A stretch of 64,000 bases of DNA from Acidobacteriota bacterium (GTDB taxonomy: Bacteria > Acidobacteriota > Blastocatellia > Pyrinomonadales > Pyrinomonadaceae): NCBI GenBank assembly GCA_003223025.1, contig QHXR01000017.1:48659-112658 (forward strand). The letters run 5' to 3'. The translations under genes and the position numbers were made by a program. A model generated the notes under the pieces. The model did not search any database, had not been told where the DNA came from, and saw only the letters and a program-made list of their open reading frames with translations. Shown here one piece after another: positions 16,503 through 25,091 of the stretch (the stretch's first letter is position 1; each line of letters starts with the position of its first letter).

Positions 16503-17882
16503 ATGAGACGGATCAACGAACGAGTCGTGCAGCTCAACGACGCCGAAACAAACGATAATGCACGGTACGTTTTGTATTGGATGCAGATGTACAAACGCAC
16601 ATCGCACAATCACGCCCTTACGTTCGCGATCCGTAAGGCGAATGCGTTGGACCAACCGCTCGTTGTCTATGAAGGTTTGAAATATTACTATCCGTGGGCG
16701 AATGATCGAATACACGCGTTCATTCTCGAAGGCGTCGAAGAAAAGCGTCGCGAGTTCGAGCGTCTCGGCATCCGATACGTATTCTTTCTACAGAACGGTA
16801 AGAGTTCGCCGAAACAAACCGTCGCCCGTCTCGCCGAAGACGCCGCCTGTATCGTTACCGACGACTATCCATGCTTCATAATTCCGGAACACAACCGACG
16901 CATCGCGGAACTTGCGACGATTCCCGTTTATGCCGTCGATTCAAATGGCATCATCCCGATGTCGAAATTTGAGAAGGAAGAGTATGCGGCGTACACGATT
17001 CGTCCGAAGATCAATAAACTGCTGCCCAATTATTTGAAACCGTTCGATGAAGAACGAGTCAATATCACGTCCGTGGATTTGGAAGTCGAATGTCCGGACA
17101 CGATCGTCGTAACAGACGACATCGCGTCCCTTATTGCCGAATGCGATATCGATCATTCAGTAAAGCCGTCCGAGTATTATCGCGGCGGGACTGCGAACGG
17201 ACGTGCTCGCCTGAGAAAGTTTGTTGAAGACATCTTGCCGAATTACGAAACGGCGCGGAGCAAACCGGATCGGGATGGATCATCGCGCCTGTCCTCTTAT
17301 CTTCATTTCGGGTTTCTGTCGCCGCTTGAAGTGGCAGTTGCTGTCCACGGCGCGGATGCTCCGCAATCCGCTAAAGATTCGTATCTCGAAGAACTCATCG
17401 TTCGTCGCGAGCTTTCATTCAACTTCACGCGACACAATTCGAATTATGATTCGTTAGCCTCGCTTCCGGCGTGGGCTCAAAAAAGCATGCGGGGGCATGT
17501 CGAAGACGAGCGACAATTCAATTACTCGCTCGAGCAGTTGGAAAACGGCGAAACGCATGACGATCTGTGGAATGCAGCGCAACGTGAAATGGCCGTCACC
17601 GGCGAAATGCACAATTACGTTCGGATGCTTTGGGGAAAGAACGTCATCGCATGGTCGCCGACTTACGAGATCGCGTTTGAAACGCTCGTACATCTCAACA
17701 ACAAATATTGTCTCGACGGCCGTGATCCGAATTCGTATGCCGGGATCCTATGGTGCTTCGGCAAACACGATCGTCCATGGATGCAGCGTCCGGTCTTCGG
17801 CACGATCCGTTATATGACAAGCGGGAGCACGGGAAAGAAATTCGATTCTAAGAAATATATTGAGTGGACGAAGGGCCTGTGA
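16503..17882 (+). CDS. Class II CPD deoxyribodipyrimidine photolyase
   Basis: A 459-aa light-dependent repair enzyme for cyclobutane pyrimidine dimers. The N-terminal Rossmann-like part contains RYVLYWMQMYKRTSHNHAL, typical of class II. The FAD domain has LSSYLHFGFLSP, then MHNYVRMLWGKNVIAWSP and LDGRDPNSYAGILWCFGKHD, and ends GTIRYMTSGS. These identify class II rather than class I or cryptochromes. Length is standard. There is no obvious ribosome binding site before the ATG. A palindromic element follows immediately after the stop. Confidence 0.95.
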   Translation: MRRINERVVQLNDAETNDNARYVLYWMQMYKRTSHNHALTFAIRKANALDQPLVVYEGLKYYYPWANDRIHAFILEGVEEKRREFERLGIRYVFFLQNGKSSPKQTVARLAEDAACIVTDDYPCFIIPEHNRRIAELATIPVYAVDSNGIIPMSKFEKEEYAAYTIRPKINKLLPNYLKPFDEERVNITSVDLEVECPDTIVVTDDIASLIAECDIDHSVKPSEYYRGGTANGRARLRKFVEDILPNYETARSKPDRDGSSRLSSYLHFGFLSPLEVAVAVHGADAPQSAKDSYLEELIVRRELSFNFTRHNSNYDSLASLPAWAQKSMRGHVEDERQFNYSLEQLENGETHDDLWNAAQREMAVTGEMHNYVRMLWGKNVIAWSPTYEIAFETLVHLNNKYCLDGRDPNSYAGILWCFGKHDRPWMQRPVFGTIRYMTSGSTGKKFDSKKYIEWTKGL

Positions 17883-17896
17883 CGAATCGCGGATGC

Positions 17897-18025
17897 GACT
17901 GGACCGCAGGCATCCCTGCCTGCAACGCCGTGGCTTCCGCGGCGTCCAATCACACGCGGGTTCGACAACGCGCGACCCTTTTCGTGCTTCGCACTCATGC
18001 AGGCGGGGACGCCTGCGTTCCAGTC
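17897..18025. repeat. Palindromic element of the GACTGGACCGCAGGCAT family
   Basis: The left arm GACTGGACCGCAGGCATCCC (17897 on) is mirrored by a right arm ending at 18025 (GACTGGAACGCAGGCGTCCC in reverse). The left half, including the AACGCCGTGGCTTCCGCGGC stretch, recurs twice at 63521-63579 and 63640-63698. Confidence 0.85.
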
Positions 18026-18142
18026 CGGGGACGTCGCCGCGCGATTCGACGCCGCTTTATGTTGTTGATACATATCTTCCAAAAACTCCGCGTTAGATTC
18101 TGCAGAGGAACATTTTCGTTCCCGACTAATAGGAGTTTTGTA

Positions 18143-18700
18143 ATGATCAATCATATTTCTATCGCTGTTAACGATCCGGAGCGGGTCGCGAATGTATTGT
18201 CTGAGATCTGGGACGGTGCCGTGTATCCGTTTCCTCCTTGTCCGGATTCGTATTTCGTCGTCGCGAACGACGGCCGCGGGACGGCGGTCGAAGTTACTCC
18301 GGCCGGAACTGTGATCATTCCCGGTGAGGGCTTGCCGGATGAGAATGATCTGAACACGCCGACCGAAGAGCACGAGGCGAAATTCGTCCAGAGCGAGCTC
18401 AAGCCGCGATATGTCGCGACGCATCTGAACATCAACACGAAGAAGAGCATCGAAGAGATCCGCGAGATCGCCAAACGCGAAGACTGGCGTGTGCTCGTAT
18501 GCAATCGCGGCGAGGGATTGTTTCAACTTGTCGAAGTTTGGGTCGAGAACACGTTCATGCTCGAGGTGATGACGCCGGAACAAACCGCACGTTACGTCGA
18601 GATCACGAGTCCGGAATTTATGGAAAAGGCGTTTTCAGGTGCGTTCGACGCACACATCGCGTCGAAGCAGCGTAGCGAGAATTTGAACTTGATAGGTTAA
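18143..18700 (+). CDS. Hypothetical protein, possibly VOC/glyoxalase fold
   Basis: A 185-aa protein. The start at 18143 has AGGAG at 18131-18135; a longer open frame upstream is only translated palindrome. The opening MINHISIAVNDPERVANVLSE resembles the first beta-alpha unit of vicinal-oxygen-chelate proteins, and the second half (THLNINTKKSIEEIREIAKR) could be the second unit. The metal ligands of glyoxalases are not evident, so catalysis is uncertain. It is a single gene bounded by palindromic elements on both sides. Confidence 0.65.
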   Translation: MINHISIAVNDPERVANVLSEIWDGAVYPFPPCPDSYFVVANDGRGTAVEVTPAGTVIIPGEGLPDENDLNTPTEEHEAKFVQSELKPRYVATHLNINTKKSIEEIREIAKREDWRVLVCNRGEGLFQLVEVWVENTFMLEVMTPEQTARYVEITSPEFMEKAFSGAFDAHIASKQRSENLNLIG

Positions 18701-18705
18701 AGTCG

Positions 18706-18800
18706 TTAACCGCAGATTACGCAGATAAGACGGATCAACACAGATCTGAGTTTTCAGATCGGTTTTCCTAATCCGCTTTATCAGCGTCATCTGCGGCTAA
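18706..18800. repeat. Palindromic element of the GCAGATnACGCAGATA family, copy 2
   Basis: The arms 18706-18735 and 18771-18800 are inverted copies, with an inner pair GATCTGAG / TTCAGATC between them. The right arm provides the last codons of the convergent transferase-like gene. Confidence 0.85.
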
Positions 18801-19475
18801 ATTTTTGAAAGTTGAATTTAACTCCCAGTTTCCCCTCCAATCAAAGCTCTCCGTCGAGCGGAAACGTTTCTTGTAGTCGTAGAACGATTCGCCCTCGTAC
18901 GCGTAGCCCTGATAGTAAAATTCCTTTCCGCTCAACGTCGCAAATTCGATCTCTTTCAGCATCGTAAAAATTCCGAGGCTGCGTGATGGGAAGTCCGGAT
19001 CGAACATTCCGTAGATCGCCGAGATGGAATCCATAGCGACATCGAAATAGCTGGCGGCGACGAGACGGTCGTCCAGTCGAACACTCATCTCGAAAGAGTC
19101 GCAGGGAAATTCAGAATCGCCGGAAATAAAATCATAGATCGAATCCGGAATTCCGAATTTGAATCTCTGCTTGTGTCGTTCGAAAAGGTCGCAGGTTTCG
19201 TCAGTGATCTCGATCGGTTGGATCGCGATCTGCAGATCCGAGTTTCGATTAAGAACACGACGCTGACTTTTTGATGGAGAAAAATTTGCGAGACGAATGC
19301 GGAGCGGAATTACGCGACGGATATCGGCGCCGTAAATAGCCAGGCTGTACCGATAAAAGGTCGTTCCAAAATGACGCCAACCGGCGGCGAGAAGTCGGTC
19401 GAGCTGTTCCGCTTCGACCTTCTCCGCGAAGAATTCTTCGTTGATGAAGATTAGGTCGCTGTCGTCTAAGAGCAC
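18768..19475 (-). CDS. Arginyl/leucyl-tRNA--protein transferase-like protein (Bpt/ATE C-terminal domain)
   Basis: A 235-aa protein starting at GTG. It shows the ATE/Bpt signatures SPSKSQRRVLNRN, RHKQRF, LVAASYFDVAMDSISAIYGM, FDPDFPSRSLGIFTML and YYQGYAYEGESFYDYKKRF. These enzymes add Leu or Arg to N-terminal acidic residues, creating N-degrons for ClpS/ClpAP. The Cys-rich CxxC motif that normally sits in the first 60 residues is absent: the equivalent stretch FYRYSLAIYGADIRRVIP has no Cys. The last residues (LAADDADKAD) are encoded by a palindromic repeat arm. It lies 24 bases downstream of the YggX-like gene, so they are probably an operon. Confidence 0.78.
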   Translation of the reverse strand: MLLDDSDLIFINEEFFAEKVEAEQLDRLLAAGWRHFGTTFYRYSLAIYGADIRRVIPLRIRLANFSPSKSQRRVLNRNSDLQIAIQPIEITDETCDLFERHKQRFKFGIPDSIYDFISGDSEFPCDSFEMSVRLDDRLVAASYFDVAMDSISAIYGMFDPDFPSRSLGIFTMLKEIEFATLSGKEFYYQGYAYEGESFYDYKKRFRSTESFDWRGNWELNSTFKNLAADDADKAD

Positions 19476-19499
19476 ATGTTGTCCCGGTATAACCGATAA

Positions 19500-19796
19500 C
19501 TAATGGACGATTTTTCCTTCTTGCGACGTGTCGATCTGTGCGATCTCGACGCCTTCGTTATAGAAGAAGATATTCATCTGATCGAAAAGGAACTGATGCG
19601 AGTCAGGATTTGAAACGTCCAATCCGAAGTGGTTGATGAGCTGCTTCTGCTTCGTCTGCCACTCAGCCCAACAATCTTTGCAGATCTCGGCTCCGATCTT
19701 CTGTCCGAGCTCGGTCGGGATAGGAGCTACTCCAAGCGGTTCATTTTTCTGCCCACACCGCGCGCACTTGAATTTGTCACTTCCGAATAATGCCAT
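19500..19796 (-). CDS. YggX-like Fe(II)-trafficking domain protein with Cys pairs
   Basis: A 98-aa protein. The region PIPTELGQKIGAEICKDCWA followed by EWQTKQKQLINHFGLDVSNP matches the YggX oxidative-damage/iron-trafficking fold, including the DFMxxFFF-like end (FLFDQMNIFFYNEG). Unlike enterobacterial YggX it has two CxxC pairs (CARC and CKDC), making a probable zinc or iron ribbon. It is the first gene of a unit with the transferase-like gene. The role is probably iron or redox protection; the Cys pairs suggest a variant. Confidence 0.75.
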   Translation of the reverse strand: MALFGSDKFKCARCGQKNEPLGVAPIPTELGQKIGAEICKDCWAEWQTKQKQLINHFGLDVSNPDSHQFLFDQMNIFFYNEGVEIAQIDTSQEGKIVH

Positions 19797-19848
19797 AGGT
19801 CGATTTTAGGTTTGGGATTTGGGATTAGCAAGGTCAACCCGTGGGCCG

Positions 19849-19997
19849 TTCTTATTTCGTGTCTTATTCGTGTGTTTTGTGTGTTTCGTGGTTCGGATTT
19901 TTGTGTTCGTTCGTGTAAGTGCGCGGATACATTACTCCGCATAATAGAACCGAACCACGAAACACACTAATCACACAAATAAGACACGAAATAAGAA
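19849..19997. repeat. Palindromic element of the TTCGTGGTTCGG / CACGAAACACAC family
   Basis: The arms 19849-19896 and 19950-19997 are about 48 bases each, near-perfect inverted copies of a TTCTTATTTCGTGTCTTATT sequence. It ends two bases before the stop codon of the peroxiredoxin gene. Related degenerate copies are inside 22471-22690 and at 35838-35919. Confidence 0.85.
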
Positions 19998-19998
19998 T

Positions 19999-20451
19999 TT
20001 AAGCGGTCGCGGCCAGAATCGCTGCGAGTACATCGTCGTCCTTCGGCCGGAACAAACTGATAGCCTCAGCTTTTTTGTATGTGATCTTTCCCTGCTTATC
20101 GATGACGACGATGCCGCGCGCGGATCGGCCGGGCAGCCAGGATTTCATGTCGTACATCTCGGAGACTTTTCGGTCCGCGTCCGACAAAAGTCGAAGAGGC
20201 AGACTGTTCTTTTCAGCAAAGCCCTTGTGCGATTCGACTGTGTCGGTCGAGATCCCGACGACCTCGGCTTCCGTCGCCTGATACTCAGACCAATGATCGC
20301 GAACCGAGCAGAGTTGTGCCGTGCATACCGGCGTGTTGTCACCCGGATAGAACATCAGCACGACGGTCTTACCGCGCTGATCGCTCAACTTCCACTCATT
20401 CCCGTCGCCGTCTTTTAATTTGAAGTCAGGTGCTGGATCGCCGATGTTCAT
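19999..20451 (-). CDS. Thioredoxin-dependent peroxiredoxin, BCP type
   Basis: A 150-aa atypical 2-Cys peroxiredoxin. The sequence NTPVCTAQLCSVRD provides peroxidatic C43 and a resolving Cys five residues on (C48), the BCP/PrxQ arrangement. The N-terminus is GDPAPDFKLKDGDGN. It reduces peroxides using thioredoxin. Its ATG overlaps the TGA of the upstream 94-aa membrane protein (ATGA at 20448-20451), so the two are translationally coupled. Confidence 0.93.
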   Translation of the reverse strand: MNIGDPAPDFKLKDGDGNEWKLSDQRGKTVVLMFYPGDNTPVCTAQLCSVRDHWSEYQATEAEVVGISTDTVESHKGFAEKNSLPLRLLSDADRKVSEMYDMKSWLPGRSARGIVVIDKQGKITYKKAEAISLFRPKDDDVLAAILAATA

Positions 20452-20732
20452 AGAATTTTAGTTTTTTGAGACGATGCCTCTAGCTCCTCTCGCTTTCGAA
20501 GCCATCCGAGCAATACGACGGCGTCGATCGCGACACCCACCCCGAGCATTATTTTGGCGGTACGTTCCCAGCGTTTACCGTAAACGTAAAAGCTAACATG
20601 GTAAGAAAGATCCTCTCTTTCGAGGTAAAGTTTGTTCGCGCTGTCGTATTCATACCCTGCGGCATAAATACCAATCACGATGGCGACGAAGAACACGTTC
20701 GCAGTAAGAAATAGTAACGCCTTCTTAAACAT
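20448..20732 (-). CDS. Small membrane protein, 94 aa
   Basis: Two predicted transmembrane helices (about 5-26 and 61-77) flank a polar stretch of about 35 residues with many Tyr (AAGYEYDSANKLYLE), which would face the periplasm. It ends with a Lys/Glu-rich cytoplasmic tail. No known family recognised. It is coupled to the BCP peroxiredoxin by an ATGA overlap, so a redox-related membrane role is conceivable. A palindrome occupies the space just upstream of its start. Confidence 0.75.
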   Translation of the reverse strand: MFKKALLFLTANVFFVAIVIGIYAAGYEYDSANKLYLEREDLSYHVSFYVYGKRWERTAKIMLGVGVAIDAVVLLGWLRKREELEASSQKTKIL

Positions 20733-20742
20733 TGTTTCGAAT

Positions 20743-20836
20743 GAAGGGCGGAAACCCTACCGGTAGGGAGGTGTTCTTTCACTCGGGACTCGATATTCGT
20801 GAGGACACCCTCCCTACTGGTCGGGTTTCCGCCTTC
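20743..20836. repeat. Palindromic element (GGCGGAAACCCTACCGGTAG)
   Basis: The arms 20743-20776 and about 20802-20836 are inverted copies with scattered mismatches (GAAGGGCGGAAACCCTACC). It lies between the radical SAM gene stop and the membrane protein start, all on the minus strand. Confidence 0.8.
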
Positions 20837-20856
20837 TGTCCGCAACTTCCAAGATT

Positions 20857-21864
20857 TCACTGAAAATCCCTAATATCCTTGAACGGCTTCTCCGCATCAT
20901 CAAAGTTCGGCCGATAGTAGTGCGATGCCGATTCGTACTCCTGCATGAAGCCTTCTTCCATTCCGAGCTCTTCTAACAAAGACACTGCATCGAACCACTC
21001 GCCTTCGGAGATGCGACGCGAAAGCAAAATGTATCGATCATCGGTCGCCGCTTTGTTCGTCGCGTAATACTGCGCCATCAGTGAGATCGCTGTCTTCGGT
21101 CCCAGCTCGTCACGGATCCAACGGAGGTTTTCTTCGATACCCGCCATATCGTTCGGCAGCACAAGCAAGCGGATCAGTAATCCGCCACGCAATAAACCAT
21201 CGTTACCGAACTGCAGCGAGTCACCCATCTGCCGATGCATCTCTTTGATCGCCGCACGAGCATGCAACGTGTAATCGCGAATCTTGGAATATTGAAATCC
21301 GGCATCCGAGTCGGCGTACTTCAGATCGGGAAGATAAATATCGACAATGCCGTCGAGCAGTTTCAAAACGTTGACCGAGTCGTACGCGTTCGTGTTGTAG
21401 ACGATCGGAAGCGTCAATCCGTTTTCCGCCGCGATCAGGATCGCCCGGGCCATCTGCGGTGCGAAGTGTGTCGGCGAAACGAATCCGATGTTGTGACAAC
21501 CGCGTTCCTGGAGCTCGAGCATCATCTCGGCGAGACGCTCATGCGTCACTTCATTTTTCTTCTGCGTTTTCCAGGTTTGGGAGATCTGATAGTTCTGGCA
21601 ATAGACGCATCGAAGATTGCAGTTGCCGAAGAAAATATTTCCCGCGCCGTTCGTACCCGACAAGCAAGGTTCTTCGCCGAAGTGCGCGGTGTACGACGAC
21701 ACGATCGGCAGGCGTCCCGAATAGCACGCGGCGATCTCGTCATTCAAACGGTCGTTTCCGCAGAGCTTCGGGCAGACCGTGCACGAGCTGAGCATCGCCT
21801 CGAGCTGTTCGACTCGCTCGCCGAGTTTATTCTCCGCCAAAAGTGTCAGGTACTTCGCTTTCAT
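20857..21864 (-). CDS. Radical SAM protein, PflA-like
   Basis: A 335-aa protein. The radical SAM cluster motif is FGNCNLRCVYCQNY (CX3CX2C). An N-terminal Cys set precedes it (CTVCPKLCG), as in the YgkA/PflX-type group often paired with AMMECR1 and MEMO proteins. The barrel continues with IVYNTNAYDS and DIYLPDLKYAD. Members activate glycyl-radical enzymes or act on unknown substrates; no glycyl-radical enzyme, AMMECR1 or MEMO gene is in the window. Its start overlaps the upstream DUF2721 gene by 38 bases, so the two are co-expressed. Confidence 0.9.
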   Translation of the reverse strand: MKAKYLTLLAENKLGERVEQLEAMLSSCTVCPKLCGNDRLNDEIAACYSGRLPIVSSYTAHFGEEPCLSGTNGAGNIFFGNCNLRCVYCQNYQISQTWKTQKKNEVTHERLAEMMLELQERGCHNIGFVSPTHFAPQMARAILIAAENGLTLPIVYNTNAYDSVNVLKLLDGIVDIYLPDLKYADSDAGFQYSKIRDYTLHARAAIKEMHRQMGDSLQFGNDGLLRGGLLIRLLVLPNDMAGIEENLRWIRDELGPKTAISLMAQYYATNKAATDDRYILLSRRISEGEWFDAVSLLEELGMEEGFMQEYESASHYYRPNFDDAEKPFKDIRDFQ

Positions 21865-22444
21865 CCTTGATACGTGCGAGTCCCAACCCGCCGTGTTTTC
21901 CTTTTCGTTTGTACTTCAGCGCGACTTCCTTCGGTGCAACCTTGCGTGCGAGCTCCCACGTAAAATCCATCTCGGCGTTCACCGTCGCGGTCGCCATTCG
22001 CGTTTCGCGCAACATCAAGACACTTCCCCAAAATAGGAACATGATGCCGACGATCCCGATGGGAATCGGAACGACGCGATATGTGTTAAAGAACGCGGCG
22101 ACCGCGATCGTCACACTGGTCAGCGTAAACATTCCCACGCCGTAGTAAAAAGCCTGCAGTGCACGCTGTAAGATGCGCGATCTGCTCGTGACTTTGTCGA
22201 GTAGATCGACGATCACCTCGACTCGTTTGTCATACAGCGGCACGTCGTCTTTGTTCTCGGCGTAGATCAGATCGCTGAGACGCTCTTCGAGTTGACGCAC
22301 ACGATCGACGACACGCCCGAGCCGCGTCGATGTCGAGAGCACAAGCGAACCCGTGGCCGAGATCAACAACGCAGGCGTGACCATCGCGGTCAGGAATTCG
22401 ATCGTCGAATTCAACGCATCGGGATTTACAAGCTCGGTCGCCAT
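21827..22444 (-). CDS. DUF2721 membrane protein
   Basis: A 205-aa protein. The start at 22444 is preferred because the 49 extra upstream codons are translated repeat (LIRLIRLIRV). One helix at about 15-37 is followed by the DUF2721 hallmark STRLGRVVDRVRQLEERL, a soluble stretch, and two further helices at about 105-125 and 130-150. The function of DUF2721 is unknown. It is probably the first gene of a pair with the radical SAM protein. Confidence 0.85.
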   Translation of the reverse strand: MATELVNPDALNSTIEFLTAMVTPALLISATGSLVLSTSTRLGRVVDRVRQLEERLSDLIYAENKDDVPLYDKRVEVIVDLLDKVTSRSRILQRALQAFYYGVGMFTLTSVTIAVAAFFNTYRVVPIPIGIVGIMFLFWGSVLMLRETRMATATVNAEMDFTWELARKVAPKEVALKYKRKGKHGGLGLARIKDESEVPDTFGGE

Positions 22445-22470
22445 AGTCGTCGTGTCTCTGCACTTTTTTT

Positions 22471-22690
22471 GAACGCGAATTAGGCGGATCAGGCGGATTA
22501 AGACGGATCTGCAGCATTTCTTATTCTGTGTACTTAGGGTGTTTCGTGTTGGGTTTTTTGTACCCGTGATTAGCAAACTAAAGAAAACCACGAATCACAC
22601 GAACCACACGAAAAAGAACACGAAAAAGAGCAGAAAGAACCTGAAAAATCAGATCCGTCTTGATCCGCCTGATCCGCCCAATTCGCGTTC
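22471..22690. repeat. Compound palindromic element (220 bp)
   Basis: The outer arms GAACGCGAATTAGGCGGATC (22471 on) and the complement ending at 22690 are good inverted copies. Between them is a second, weaker inverted pair of the CGTGTTTCGTG / ACCACGAATCACACGAACCA type. Translated across, it yields peptides like RLDPPDPPNSR, which falsely extend both neighbouring genes. Confidence 0.8.
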
Positions 22691-22739
22691 AAGAATGCCT
22701 CACTCGCCACAAACCGCGTTCTTATCTAAACTGCACTAT

Positions 22740-23738
22740 ATGACCGAACTACCGACTGCGCAAGGAACTGTCCTAAATTTGAGACACGAGAGCGAAGTAT
22801 TGAAAAGCAATCCGCTCGGCGACCCGCACGTCCGCGATCTTTTCGTTTATTTGCCGCCCGGATACGACCAAAGTGCCGATCGATATCCGACGGTATATTG
22901 CCTCACGGGTTTCACCGGACGCGGAAAAATGCTGCTCAACGACAGCGCCTTCACGCCTAATCTGGCTGAGCGAATGGACAAATTGATCGCGGCCGGAACG
23001 ATCCAGCCGATGATCGCAGTCATGCCGGACTGCTTCACGTACTATGGCGGATCGCAGTACATCAACTCGACGGCGACCGGCCGTTACGAAGATTATCTGA
23101 CGCAGGAGATCGTTTCGTACGTCGATGAAAATTTCCGCACGAAAAATAATCGCGGCTCGCGAGCTGTGATGGGAAAATCATCGGGCGGTTACGGATCGCT
23201 GATCATGGGATTGCGTCATGCAGACGTCTTCGGTCTCGTCTGCTCAACCTCAGGCGACGCGTATTTCGAGTATTGTTATCCGCTCGATTTTGCAAAGGCG
23301 TCTCGCATCATCAAAGGCGATCCGAAAAAGTTCATGAAGGAATTCTGGTCGAGCGAGAAACAGGGCAAAGATTCGCATGCCGCATTGAATACGATCGGGA
23401 TGGCTGCATGTTATTCGCCGAACGGAACCGACATCGACATGCCGTTCGATCTCGAGTCCGGAGAGCTCCGCGCGGATGTTTGGCACCGATGGCTCGAGCA
23501 CGATCCGGTTCGTCTGGCGGAAAAGCACGTCGACGATCTGAAGTCACTGAAGCTGCTCTACATCGACGCCGGGACACGTGACGAATTCAGTCTCGATGTC
23601 GGTGCGCGGATTCTGAGCAAGAAATTATCCGAGCTCGGCGTGCCGCATACTCACGAAGAATTCGACGACGGGCATTTCAATATTTCGTATAGGTACGATC
23701 GGTCGTTGGAATTGATATCGAATGGTATCGGGAAATGA
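22740..23738 (+). CDS. Esterase of the putative esterase / EstD-like alpha/beta hydrolase family
   Basis: A 332-aa protein beginning MTELPTAQGTVLNLRHESEV. The core shows FVYLPPGYDQSADRYPTVYC, the nucleophile motif GKSSGGYGSL and the closing EFDDGHFNISYR with the catalytic His. An Asp in DAGTRDEF is the likely third member. The family includes S-formylglutathione hydrolase, tributyrin esterase and antigen-85-like proteins. An alternative start at 22695 is possible; anything further upstream is translated repeat. There is no signal peptide. Confidence 0.85.
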   Translation: MTELPTAQGTVLNLRHESEVLKSNPLGDPHVRDLFVYLPPGYDQSADRYPTVYCLTGFTGRGKMLLNDSAFTPNLAERMDKLIAAGTIQPMIAVMPDCFTYYGGSQYINSTATGRYEDYLTQEIVSYVDENFRTKNNRGSRAVMGKSSGGYGSLIMGLRHADVFGLVCSTSGDAYFEYCYPLDFAKASRIIKGDPKKFMKEFWSSEKQGKDSHAALNTIGMAACYSPNGTDIDMPFDLESGELRADVWHRWLEHDPVRLAEKHVDDLKSLKLLYIDAGTRDEFSLDVGARILSKKLSELGVPHTHEEFDDGHFNISYRYDRSLELISNGIGK

Positions 23739-23823
23739 CGAAAAGTGTGTTCACAGGGATGAAGGGGATGAAGTGGATTCGGAAAAATGCTTTTGTTTTT
23801 TATCCCCTTCACCTGTTCAAATC

Positions 23824-24408
23824 TCACCTAGCAAATTTTACAAGTTGAGCGATCATTTTATCCGCCGTCTTCGCGTAATCCTTTTCAAAAAGAGCCAGCT
23901 TCTCCTCGCGAGTCGCTTTCGATCCCTTCTTTAATTTTTCCGATAGCACCGAAAGCGTCGCATACGGCGGCAGTGCAAGTCCGACCGCATTAAAAAAATT
24001 CGCCAGGTTGGCGATGATATGCTGCGCACCGTCCGAGTCTCCAGTGATGATGATCCCGCCGACTTTTCCATCGAGGCGCGAAGTCTTGCCTTCGAGAATC
24101 TCATCGTGAAGTTCGTCCAGCCTTTCGATGACCCGCTGCATTTCCGAAGATTGATTTCCCCACCACACCGGCGTCGCGAAAAGAATGATGGACGCGTCAA
24201 GGATCCTGTCGAGGATAGACGGCCAATCATCGCCGTCTCCCATATCCGAATAAGTACCGGCGAGAATGTCGCGATCGACCAGCTTTACGATCTCACAGTC
24301 GAGGTCCTTCTTCTTCGCTCGATCGGCAAAGAATTCACTGAGCAACTCAGTATTTGACTGTCCCGTTTTCATTAAAGTTGCGAGAAGAATGATGGCCTTT
24401 GCGCTCAT
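23824..24408 (-). CDS. Flavodoxin-fold NAD(P)H-dependent reductase
   Basis: A 194-aa protein. It begins with the beta-1/phosphate loop AIILLATLMKTGQSNTELL and contains SIILFATPVWWGNQSSEM, the FMN-binding loop of the NADPH-dependent FMN reductase/WrbA-like family, then IIITGDSDGAQH. It probably binds FMN and reduces quinones, azo compounds or flavins. It is a single gene that converges with the esterase gene. Confidence 0.85.
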   Translation of the reverse strand: MSAKAIILLATLMKTGQSNTELLSEFFADRAKKKDLDCEIVKLVDRDILAGTYSDMGDGDDWPSILDRILDASIILFATPVWWGNQSSEMQRVIERLDELHDEILEGKTSRLDGKVGGIIITGDSDGAQHIIANLANFFNAVGLALPPYATLSVLSEKLKKGSKATREEKLALFEKDYAKTADKMIAQLVKFAR

Positions 24409-24531
24409 AACGAAAGGCTATCAAAGCAACGCCCGAATCTGAGTACTGCAGCGGACACTCTTAACCAAACCCTCTCCGCAAAATACCACTGTCGATTCCG
24501 TCGAGAAAGAAATTCATTTGGAGGTAGCAAC

Positions 24532-25077
24532 ATGGCTTTTTTGGGAAGACCGCAGCTAGGGCTCAATACGCCTACTCGCCCGTCGCCGACGTCGCCGGGT
24601 TCCGTCAGAGTCGATATAGCCGTTCCGCTGTTTGTCGAGCGACTTGAGGGTTGCTTTGCGAGGGCGTGTCCGGATGCCGTTCGCGATCCGATTTACCAAT
24701 TAAATGCGGAGATCTGGTCGTCCGACAGGAACGAGCCGGCTCTTACCTACCCGCTTTTCGAGGGGGTGCTTGTTCGTTGGGTCTGGGCGAATACCGGAAG
24801 CAGTTTCAAAAAAGTCGCGGCGGGCGATCTCGCATCTGTTTCGCCGGTTTCGGGAAATCCGGGTCTTGGGGTCATCACCTTTCAAGATACGGCAACGCTG
24901 CCGGAAGGTGCGCTCAACGAAGATTTTGGACCGTTTCCACCTCCCGGTGGAAAACCGCTAAAACAAACTCGAGATGAACTATTTCTCCGGGTATATTTGG
25001 CAAGCGTTTTCAGCGCATGGCAGACGATCCAGACGATCGACAGCAACATCGAGACCGCACAGTTCTTCGGCCCCTGA
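24532..25077 (+). CDS. Hypothetical protein, 181 aa
   Basis: GGAGGT lies 8 bases before the ATG, so expression is likely. The sequence begins with a Pro/Thr/Ser-rich segment (NTPTRPSPTSPGS) and continues as a globular domain with several Trp (LVRWVWANTGSS) and no signal peptide or membrane segment. No family recognised. It converges with the Mpo1-like gene, 14 bases apart. Confidence 0.7.
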   Translation: MAFLGRPQLGLNTPTRPSPTSPGSVRVDIAVPLFVERLEGCFARACPDAVRDPIYQLNAEIWSSDRNEPALTYPLFEGVLVRWVWANTGSSFKKVAAGDLASVSPVSGNPGLGVITFQDTATLPEGALNEDFGPFPPPGGKPLKQTRDELFLRVYLASVFSAWQTIQTIDSNIETAQFFGP

Positions 25078-25091
25078 GCGCCGTCGCGAGG

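Noticed and set aside
17864..18142. Long upstream extension of the VOC-like gene
   Set aside because: It is translated palindromic element; AGGAG and ATG at 18131-18145 mark the real start.
22539..22739. N-terminal extension of the esterase gene
   Set aside because: The extra codons translate the compound palindrome (for example RLDPPDPPNSR) and have no ribosome binding site; the start at 22740 or 22695 is better.
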